From Paracoccaceae bacterium (lineage in GTDB: Bacteria > Pseudomonadota > Alphaproteobacteria > Rhodobacterales > Rhodobacteraceae), in assembly GCA_004566265.1 (NCBI GenBank), contig SPLB01000029.1, forward strand, positions 1 through 5,934: 5,934 bases of DNA, in the 5' to 3' direction. Made by a program: the position numbers and the translations under genes. This document shows positions 1-5,310 of this stretch, piece after piece (position 1 is the first letter of the stretch; each line of letters opens with the position of its first letter). The notes under the pieces are model-generated. The model made no database searches. It saw only the letters and a list, made by a program, of their open reading frames with translations, and was not told the origin of the DNA.

Positions 1-91
1 CCGCAGGACGGGCAGGCTCCGTCCGGCCCGGAAGCGAGGGCGTTGCGCCCATCTCGGTTGAGCACTGTGCTTTCGGTGCGCGCGCCGGGCT
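1..91. other. GC-rich flank after cobM with two inverted repeats
   Basis: No gene can be assigned in this short edge stretch. Two perfect inverted repeats are visible: a 5-bp stem at 38-42 and 46-50 with a 3-base loop, and a 6-bp stem at 6-11 and 19-24 with a 7-base loop. A third, near-palindromic block lies at 22-32. On the minus strand these follow the cobM stop, so they could form mRNA 3'-end structure or belong to an intergenic GC-rich element. No T-run follows either stem, so a standard intrinsic terminator is not supported. A minus-strand ATG at 52-50 opens a frame to the window edge (MGATPSLPGRTEPARPA). It has no clear ribosome binding site and is not a recognisable protein start. The plus-strand frames look like chance frames. 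Confidence 0.3.
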
Positions 92-886
92 TCAATCATC
101 GCCGTGGTTCCATTCTGACCAAGGGCTCTCCGCGCTTTGCGGCCGGTACCGGCGGTCGTAGTCAGTAGCATACAGGCAGCTTTCGTCAAACTCTTCCTGT
201 CCCAACGCATGTCCGACAAGGATCAGCGCGGTCCGACCGCGTGCGCCCTCGGTGGCGCCAATAATGGTGCCAAGGGTGGCTTTGAGGACTTTTTGATCTG
301 GCCAACTGGCCCGCCAGACAATGGCAACTGGACAATCTGAGCCATAGGTCGGGGTCAGACGCGCCACCACATCGTCCAGAACATGCACAGACAGGTGGAT
401 TGCCAGCGTTGCGCCCGTGCGGGCAAAGTTCTCAAGCGTTTCACCATCGGGCATCGATGATGCGCGACCCGAGGTTCGTGTCAGCACCAGCGATTGCGCA
501 ACGCCCGGCAGGGTCAGCTCTGCACCAAGGGCAGCGGCGCCAGCAGCAAAGGCAGGAACACCCGGTGTGACATCATAAGGGATGCCCAGCGCCCGCAGGC
601 GGCGCAGCTGTTCCCCCATTGCGGACCAGACCGACACGTCACCCGAATGCAGCCTCGCTACATCGTGACCGGCTTCATGGGCGGCTTGGATCTCGGCGAT
701 GATCTCATCCAACGACAGGGGCGCTGTGTTGATGATCTTCGCGCCGTCGGGGCAGTGCTGGAGCAGCGCTTCCGGCACCAGCGACCCGGCATAAAGGCAC
801 ACCGGGCAGGCGGCGATGAGGTCGCGCCCGCGCAGGGTAATCAGGTCTGCGGCACCGGGGCCTGCGCCAATGAAATGGACGGTCAT
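92..886 (-). CDS. cobM: Precorrin-4 C11-methyltransferase CobM
   Basis: Cytoplasmic SAM-dependent methyltransferase of the corrin pathway. It methylates C11 of precorrin-4 to give precorrin-5. The 264 residues are a normal length for the CobM/CbiF family and cover one complete tetrapyrrole-methylase domain. Visible landmarks are FIGAGPG at residues 5-11, YAGSLV at 32-37, the SAM-loop region SGDVSVWSA at 81-89 and TPGVPA at 107-112. The loop reads SGD-Val where many relatives have SGD-Pro. I take this as family variation, not a defect. The ATG start shares four bases (ATGA) with the stop of the cobE-like gene. It is preceded by GGAG with an 8-base spacer on the minus strand, so start and translational coupling are both well supported. 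It is the last identifiable gene of the minus-strand run in this window. Confidence 0.95.
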   Translation of the reverse strand: MTVHFIGAGPGAADLITLRGRDLIAACPVCLYAGSLVPEALLQHCPDGAKIINTAPLSLDEIIAEIQAAHEAGHDVARLHSGDVSVWSAMGEQLRRLRALGIPYDVTPGVPAFAAGAAALGAELTLPGVAQSLVLTRTSGRASSMPDGETLENFARTGATLAIHLSVHVLDDVVARLTPTYGSDCPVAIVWRASWPDQKVLKATLGTIIGATEGARGRTALILVGHALGQEEFDESCLYATDYDRRYRPQSAESPWSEWNHGDD

Positions 887-1275
887 GTTTGTGTCTCCGC
901 CGGAATGGTTGCTGCAAGGGCCAGCGTTGCACGGCCTCCGGAGCTAATTAATCTTGGACCCAGAAGCTGTACTTGGGCCGGTGTTTCGCTGTGTCGCCGG
1001 GCGGCTGCAAGCGCCAGTGCCTCGGCCACGGAGCCGGTGCCAAACCGCGCGTAAACACGCTCGGAATAGGTCAACACCTGTTCGCCGACAATCTCTGCCA
1101 CGTCAAGCGCGATCAGTTTGACTGGACAGTGTGACGCAAAGCGTTGAAAGCCCGCGACGGATTTTTTTTCGCGCAGCACCGCAATGCGCTTTGGCCGCTT
1201 TGGAGCCTCCGCCAGCAGTGCGGACAGTTCTTCGGCTGTCACGGCACTGTTTATGCCGATACCCGCGCAGATCAC
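883..1275 (-). CDS. cobE: CobE-like protein, stand-alone CbiG C-terminal domain
   Basis: A small protein of about 130 residues resembling the C-terminal domain of CbiG, found in aerobic cob clusters as CobE. Family features seen are a short hydrophobic ICAGIGIN start, a KKSVAGF segment in the first third, the signature [11 protein letters not shown] in the second half, and a final strand (ATLALAA) like the family's closing TVA-type strand. No signal peptide or membrane segment is evident. I chose a GTG start at 1275-1273. It makes a four-base GTGA overlap with the cobL stop, has GGAG nine bases upstream, and gives an N-terminus matching family style. An in-frame ATG five codons upstream (1290) would lengthen the cobL overlap to 19 bases and lacks a ribosome binding site. 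The biochemical role is not settled; suggestions include handling of a precorrin intermediate. Its place between cobL and cobM supports a pathway function. Confidence 0.82.
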   Translation of the reverse strand: MICAGIGINSAVTAEELSALLAEAPKRPKRIAVLREKKSVAGFQRFASHCPVKLIALDVAEIVGEQVLTYSERVYARFGTGSVAEALALAAARRHSETPAQVQLLGPRLISSGGRATLALAATIPAETQT

Positions 1276-2459
1276 AGGGTCACGCTCCATTGTATCACCG
1301 GGCGGGCGCGCTCCCAGCCGCGCATGCGGCCCAAGGGGGCGGCTTCGGCGATTTCGACTTTCATCAGATGGCCGCCCATCTCTGAATGGGCCTGCATCAA
1401 CAGGGTTTCGGTTTCAAGCGTCACCCCATTGGCCACAAGGCGCGTCCCTGACGGAAGGGTTTTGCGAAGATATTTCAATAGGTCGCGCCCCCCTCCGCCA
1501 CCGATAAAGACGACATCTGGCAGTGGCTGGCCGTCCAGCACATTGGGCGCACGCCCCAGAACGGGTGCCATTCTGTGGCTTAGGCCAAAACGGCGGGCGT
1601 TTTCGGCGATGTTCTCCACCCGCTCGGCACGCGGTTCAAACGTAATTGCACGTGCGCCGCGGGCGGCGAGGCACCACTCTGCTGAAATCGAGCCAGAGCC
1701 GCCGCCAATGTCCCACAACAGTTCGCCCGGACGCGGGGCCAAGGCGGACAGGGTCAGGGCACGAATCGGACGTTTGGTGATTTGACCGTCATTGGCGAAA
1801 TATGCATCCGCCAGCCCTGATGCTTGCGGCAGCCCGGGATTTGCGGCCTCGATGGCCACAAGGACCGGTACGCCCTCTTCGGTCGGGTTGGTCAGATTAG
1901 AGGCGGTTTCTACCGTGATTCTTTGCGCTGGGCCGCCAAGCCGGGTCATCACATGGACGCGGGCTTCGCCCTGCCCGTTGTGGATCAGCCATTCCGCTAA
2001 TTTTGCAGGCGCTCTTCCGTCTCGTAGGGTGCATAAGACTCTCACGCCAGCGCTCAGAACAGGCATCAGCCGCTCAAACGGCGCGGCGTGCAGGCCGAGA
2101 CACAGGGTATCCTCCAGTTTCCAGCCCAGTTGATTGGCCGCGAGAGCGAAACAAGAGGGCGCAGGATACGAGACCCAGTCCTCAGATGCCAGATCACGCA
2201 TCAGACTGCCACCTGCGCCAAACCAGAACGGATCACCCGACGCCAAAACCGCCACCTTGCGCCCGCGTGCGGCCATCACCGGTGCGGTGGAGAAAGGCAC
2301 CGGCCAAGGCTGGCCTTTGCCCCCGGCCCCTACCAGTTCAAGATGGCGCGGACCGCCAAAGATGATTTCGGCCTCTGCCAAGGCGGATCGACTTGCATCT
2401 GACAACCCGCTCAGGCCATCTTCGCCCAATCCGACGATGGTCACCCACGGTTCAAACAT
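1272..2459 (-). CDS. cobL: Precorrin-6Y C5,15-methyltransferase (decarboxylating) CobL
   Basis: Bifunctional cytoplasmic enzyme that methylates C5 and C15 of dihydro-precorrin-6 and removes the ring-C acetate carboxyl, giving precorrin-8. It is a natural CbiE-CbiT fusion. The N-terminal tetrapyrrole-methylase half has VGLGEDG near residues 9-15 and LASGDPFWFG near 72-81. The C-terminal Rossmann methyltransferase begins at DGQITKRPIRALTL (about 224-237), with the SAM loop DIGGGSGS at about 240-247 and PDVVFIGGGGG at about 314-324. At 395 residues it is close to the usual CobL length, so both domains are complete. The ATG at 2459-2457 is preferred because AAGGA lies eight bases before it and the protein then starts MFEPWVTIVGLG, as relatives do. 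An ATG three codons upstream overlaps that ribosome binding site. The start codon shares two bases with the divergent cobK start, so any promoter or leader must lie within cobK. Confidence 0.96.
   Translation of the reverse strand: MFEPWVTIVGLGEDGLSGLSDASRSALAEAEIIFGGPRHLELVGAGGKGQPWPVPFSTAPVMAARGRKVAVLASGDPFWFGAGGSLMRDLASEDWVSYPAPSCFALAANQLGWKLEDTLCLGLHAAPFERLMPVLSAGVRVLCTLRDGRAPAKLAEWLIHNGQGEARVHVMTRLGGPAQRITVETASNLTNPTEEGVPVLVAIEAANPGLPQASGLADAYFANDGQITKRPIRALTLSALAPRPGELLWDIGGGSGSISAEWCLAARGARAITFEPRAERVENIAENARRFGLSHRMAPVLGRAPNVLDGQPLPDVVFIGGGGGRDLLKYLRKTLPSGTRLVANGVTLETETLLMQAHSEMGGHLMKVEIAEAAPLGRMRGWERARPVIQWSVTL
1285..1288 (-). promoter_or_regulatory. Ribosome binding site deciding the cobE GTG start
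   Basis: The minus strand reads GGAG here, nine bases before the GTG at 1275. It lies inside the last codons of cobL. The alternative ATG at 1290 has no comparable purine-rich stretch upstream, so this site favours the GTG and implies coupled re-initiation after cobL terminates. Confidence 0.55.
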
Positions 2460-3204
2460 GCAAAACATCCTTCTTCTCGGCGGAACCTCTGAAGCCTCGC
2501 AGCTGGCGCAGCAGCTTGCCGCGCATCCGGTGGCCGGGCGTCAGGCCGTATTTTCTTATGCCGGCCGGACCGCGCGCCCGGCAACGCAACCGCTGCGTCA
2601 GCGGCTGGGTGGGTTCGGTGGCGCCGCTGGGCTTGTTGACTATATCCGCCGGGAGGGCGTGACCCATGTGATTGACGCCACACATCCATTTGCGGCCCAG
2701 ATGAGCAGGAATGCGGTGGCGGCTTGTGCCGAGGTGGGGGCGTCGTTGTGTGCGTTGCAACGGCCCGCGTGGCAGGCAGGCGTGGCCGACAACTGGACCC
2801 ATGTCCCCTCGCTCTCTGCGGCGGCTGATGTCTTGCCCGATGAACCCGCACGGGTGTTTCTGGCCATTGGTAAACAGAATCTCGACCTCTTTACCGCGGC
2901 GCCCCAACACCATTATCTTCTGCGTCTGGTCGATGAACCGGAAGGGGACCTGCCTTTGGCCCAGACCACGGTTGTCATTGCCCGCGGTCCCTTTCGGGCG
3001 GCAGAGGATCAGGCCCTGATGCGCCAGCATGGGGTGACCCACATTGTGTCCAAAAATGCCGGGGGTATTGGGGCAGAGGCCAAGCTGATCGCAGCCCGCA
3101 GGTTGGGCCTTCCTGTTATCATGGTCGATCGTCCCACTGTGCCCGCCCGAACGGTTTTTGGCACAGTGGACGAGGTTATGTGCTGGCTTGGCCATCCCGC
3201 TTAG
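2458..3204 (+). CDS. cobK: Precorrin-6A reductase CobK
   Basis: NAD(P)H-dependent cytoplasmic reductase that converts precorrin-6A to its dihydro form, the substrate of CobL. The 248-residue protein is full length for the CobK/CbiJ family. Visible features are the N-terminal nucleotide-binding start ILLLGGTSEASQLA (4-17), the signature VIDATHPFAAQMSRNA, then LAIGKQNLDLF, a GPFRAAEDQAL segment, and the C-terminal signature VSKNAGGIGAEAK followed by AARRLGLPVIMVDRP. The frame stays open far upstream, but family alignment places the start at 2458. The only nearby alternative is an ATG at 2437, which would add MVTHGSN. No good ribosome binding site precedes either ATG. It is the only plus-strand gene: its start shares two bases with the cobL start and its end overlaps cobJ by four bases. 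Its promoter would therefore have to lie inside cobL. Confidence 0.96.
   Translation: MQNILLLGGTSEASQLAQQLAAHPVAGRQAVFSYAGRTARPATQPLRQRLGGFGGAAGLVDYIRREGVTHVIDATHPFAAQMSRNAVAACAEVGASLCALQRPAWQAGVADNWTHVPSLSAAADVLPDEPARVFLAIGKQNLDLFTAAPQHHYLLRLVDEPEGDLPLAQTTVVIARGPFRAAEDQALMRQHGVTHIVSKNAGGIGAEAKLIAARRLGLPVIMVDRPTVPARTVFGTVDEVMCWLGHPA
2468..2472 (-). promoter_or_regulatory. Ribosome binding site for cobL, inside cobK
   Basis: The minus strand has AAGGA, within a longer purine run at 2477-2468, eight bases before the cobL ATG at 2459. It is encoded opposite the first codons of cobK. It separates the chosen start from the ATG at 2468, whose A is the last base of this site. Confidence 0.6.
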
Positions 3205-3965
3205 CCTGGCTTGTGGCCGGGCGCGAAACGTGGGGTGTAGACGTAAGACCCCACCCGACGGGTGTCGCGATTGCCAACGATCACCACTGTGCGCATATCC
3301 GCCATCTCTGGCGTGGCGTCGCGCAATGGCACGGTCAGGATCTCTTGACCCGGTTTTGTGACATCACGGGCAAAGGTAATCAGGGTCTCAGTTCCGCAGG
3401 ATTGCCGCAGCACCTCAAGCGCGCGGGCAAATTGATGTGGGCGGGATTTGGAGCGCGGATTGTAAAACGCCATCGCCAGACCGGCCTCGCCCACCAGCTG
3501 CAGGCGGCGTTCGATCAGCGCCCAAGGTTTCAGGTTGTCGCTGAGATTGATTGCCGCGAAATCATGCCCCAATGGGGCACCAATTGCCGCTGCTGCGGCG
3601 AGCATAGCTGTGATGCCGGGCAGCACGCGGATTTCCAAACTCAACCACTCGGTCGGGCCTGCCTCCAGCGCCTCAAACACGGCTGAGGCCATGGCAAAAA
3701 CACCTGGATCACCGGAGGAGACCACGACGATCTGTTTGCCCTCAGCCGCCATCTGCAGCGCGTCGGTTGCGCGGTCGACCTCGACCCGGTTGTCGGAAGC
3801 ATGAAGCGTCAGCCCCTCACGCGGCGCAACCCGTTTGACGTAAGGAATATAGCCGACCACATCGGTCGCCTGTGCCAGCGCGTCCTGAACCTCGGGGGTG
3901 ACCAGAGTTTCCTGACCGGGGCCGAGCCCCGCGATAACCAAAGAACCCTTACGTTCCGCAGTCAT
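3201..3965 (-). CDS. cobJ: Precorrin-3B C17-methyltransferase CobJ
   Basis: SAM-dependent cytoplasmic enzyme that methylates C17 of precorrin-3B and drives ring contraction to precorrin-4. The 254 residues form a single complete tetrapyrrole-methylase domain of normal family length. Landmarks are VIAGLGPGQ at residues 10-18, VVGYIPYV at 36-43, SSGDPGVFAMA at 83-93, VLPGITA at 114-120, GAPLGHDFAAINLSD at 129-143 and FYNPRSKSR at 167-175. The PLGHDF and YNPRSKSR segments separate CobJ from its CobI and CobM relatives. The ATG start shares four bases (ATGA) with the cobI stop, with AAGGA eight bases upstream, so coupled translation is likely. Its TAA stop overlaps the TAG stop of convergent cobK in the four bases TTAG (3201-3204), leaving no room for an ordinary terminator between the two genes. 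Confidence 0.96.
   Translation of the reverse strand: MTAERKGSLVIAGLGPGQETLVTPEVQDALAQATDVVGYIPYVKRVAPREGLTLHASDNRVEVDRATDALQMAAEGKQIVVVSSGDPGVFAMASAVFEALEAGPTEWLSLEIRVLPGITAMLAAAAAIGAPLGHDFAAINLSDNLKPWALIERRLQLVGEAGLAMAFYNPRSKSRPHQFARALEVLRQSCGTETLITFARDVTKPGQEILTVPLRDATPEMADMRTVVIVGNRDTRRVGSYVYTPRFAPGHKPG
3204..3222 (+). terminator. Possible hairpin at the 3' end of cobK
   Basis: A 7-bp stem (3204-3210 with 3216-3222) and a 5-base loop begin at the last base of the cobK stop codon. One pair is T with G. It would be a G-U wobble in the cobK transcript but an A-C mismatch in the cobJ transcript, so the structure is better on the plus strand. No T-run follows, so it may be a 3'-end stabiliser or chance in GC-rich DNA and not a true intrinsic terminator. 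It lies within the last codons of cobJ. Confidence 0.25.
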
Positions 3966-4678
3966 GGGCGGCGTCCTTGTCCGTGCACCAGCACGATAGA
4001 GAAATAGGGGACCGCGCCTTCAACGTCCGACAGCTTCTGAACGGTTTGTTTTGGCATGGTGCCGTGTTCGACAAGCCATGCGGCGTCGAACTTGCCTGCC
4101 GCCTCAAGCGCGCGGCGCAACTTTGGCAGGTTGCGGCCGATCTTCATCACCACCAGCGCGTCGGTGTCTTTGATCCGGCGGGTCAGCTCGTCCTCGGGCA
4201 GGGTGGCCATAGCCACGGTGAGCACATCATCGCCCCATGTAATCGGCTGGCCGGTGGCGGTCCAGCATCCGGACATGCCAGTGATGCCGGGGATGATCTC
4301 GACCTCGGCGCGTCCCTTAAGACGTGTGTAAAGATGCATGAATGAGCCATACAGGAACGGGTCACCTTCGCAGGGCACCACCACATCTTCGGTCTGGGCG
4401 ATCTCTGTCAGGGTGTCAGCCCATTGGTCGTAGAATTTTGACAGGATGCGGTTGTATTCTGGGTCTGAGAAATGGATTTCGGTGGTGACCGGATATTCCA
4501 TCGCGTGTTCGATCACGTCTTGGGGCAGCAGATCATCGACAATCGCACGCGCCTGACCTCTGCGGCCCGCCTTGCGGAAATAGGCGATGTGCTTAGCCCC
4601 TTGCAGTGCCCGATAACTCTTGACGCTCATCAATTCCGGGTCACCGGGCCCAAGCCCGGCGCAGATTACCTTAGCCAT
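3962..4678 (-). CDS. cobI: Precorrin-2 C20-methyltransferase CobI
   Basis: SAM-dependent cytoplasmic enzyme that methylates C20 of precorrin-2 to give precorrin-3A, the first committed corrin step. It directs precorrin-2 away from sirohaem. The 238 residues are a normal length. Landmarks are VICAGLGPGDPELMSVK at residues 4-20, CEGDPFLYGSFMHL at 103-116, IIPGITGM at 128-135 and VMKIGRN at 167-173. The EGDP(F)LYGS loop and the long insertion with TTEIHFSDPEYNRI (65-78) are typical of CobI/CbiL and unlike CobJ or CobM. The start lies two bases after the cobH stop, with a purine-rich GGAAAGAG just upstream inside the cobH end. The 3' end overlaps cobJ by four bases. Confidence 0.96.
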   Translation of the reverse strand: MAKVICAGLGPGDPELMSVKSYRALQGAKHIAYFRKAGRRGQARAIVDDLLPQDVIEHAMEYPVTTEIHFSDPEYNRILSKFYDQWADTLTEIAQTEDVVVPCEGDPFLYGSFMHLYTRLKGRAEVEIIPGITGMSGCWTATGQPITWGDDVLTVAMATLPEDELTRRIKDTDALVVMKIGRNLPKLRRALEAAGKFDAAWLVEHGTMPKQTVQKLSDVEGAVPYFSIVLVHGQGRRP

Positions 4679-4680
4679 GG

Positions 4681-5310
4681 TTACTCTTTCCAGCTGGCAA
4701 GCGCGTTGACGGCGGCCACGGTTATGGCAGAGCCGCCCAGGCGGCCTTTGACGATCATGGAGGGCACAGGCAAGTCTTCCATCAGCGCCTCTTTAGATTC
4801 CATTGCGCCAACGAAACCCACAGGGCAGCCAATGATCGCTGCCGGGCGTGGGCAGTCAGGATCTTTCAGCATATTCAGGAGATGGAACAGGGCGGTGGGC
4901 GCATTGCCAATGGCCACCACCGCGCCGTTCAGTTTCGGGCGCCACAGCTCAAGGGCTGCGGCAGAGCGGGTGTTGAACATTTCTTTGGCCATTGCGGGCA
5001 CATTGGGGTCGCGCAGGGTGCAGATGACTTCGTTGCTCGCAGGCAGGCGCGGGCGGGTGATGCCTTCGGACACCATGTAGGCATCGCAGAGGATTGGTGC
5101 GCCTTTGGCCAGTGCGGTGCGGGCGATATTGGCCATACCGTCTGAAAACCGAATATGTTCTTCCAGCCCAACCATGCCAGCCGCGTGTATCATGCGGACA
5201 ACGACGCTTTCCTCATCCTTGTTAAATCGCCCAAGGTTGGCCTCGGCGCGGATGGTGGCAAAGCTTTCGGCGTAAATTTTTGCGCCGTCGGTTTCGTAGG
5301 TGTGGAGCAT
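4681..5310 (-). CDS. cobH: Precorrin-8X methylmutase CobH
   Basis: Catalyses the 1,5-shift of the C11 methyl group to C12, turning precorrin-8X into hydrogenobyrinate. It acts in the cytoplasm without a cofactor. The 209 residues match the usual family length. The N-terminal segment DGAKIYAESFATIRAEANL (8-26) is typical. RMIHAAGMV follows, where His42 aligns by position with the catalytic histidine known in the family (His43 in the Pseudomonas denitrificans enzyme). Further conserved stretches are GAPILCDAYMVSEGI, IGNAPTALFHLL, IGCPVGFVGAMESKE and the closing GRLGGSAITVAAVNAL. The ATG shares one base with the cobG TAA stop (TAATG), with AAGGG eight bases upstream, which points to coupled translation after cobG. 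Confidence 0.97.
   Translation of the reverse strand: MLHTYETDGAKIYAESFATIRAEANLGRFNKDEESVVVRMIHAAGMVGLEEHIRFSDGMANIARTALAKGAPILCDAYMVSEGITRPRLPASNEVICTLRDPNVPAMAKEMFNTRSAAALELWRPKLNGAVVAIGNAPTALFHLLNMLKDPDCPRPAAIIGCPVGFVGAMESKEALMEDLPVPSMIVKGRLGGSAITVAAVNALASWKE

Noticed and set aside
494..1054. Plus-strand frame of 186 codons opposite cobM and cobE
   Set aside because: It is antisense to two well-supported genes, crosses their junction, has an arginine-rich and alanine-rich low-information translation, and shows no recognisable domain.
1144..1785. Plus-strand frame of 213 codons opposite cobL and cobE
   Set aside because: It is a shadow of cobL, with proline- and arginine-rich composition typical of antisense frames in GC-rich DNA and no motif.
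2134..2457. In-frame upstream extension of cobK by 108 codons
   Set aside because: It lies entirely opposite cobL, has no family similarity, and CobK proteins begin at the nucleotide-binding strand just after 2458. The open frame reflects GC-rich codon use in cobL.
2440..2480. Promoter or riboswitch between cobK and cobL
   Set aside because: The two genes share bases at their starts, so there is no intergenic room. I saw no convincing -35/-10 pair and no B12-box-like segment here or elsewhere in the window.
2441..2851. Minus-strand frame of 136 codons opposite cobK
   Set aside because: Its translation is rich in histidine, proline and arginine without any family resemblance, and it overlaps the cobL start out of frame.
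4472..5080. Plus-strand frame of 202 codons opposite cobI and cobH
   Set aside because: Both genes beneath it are complete and clearly recognised. The frame has no ribosome binding site or domain.
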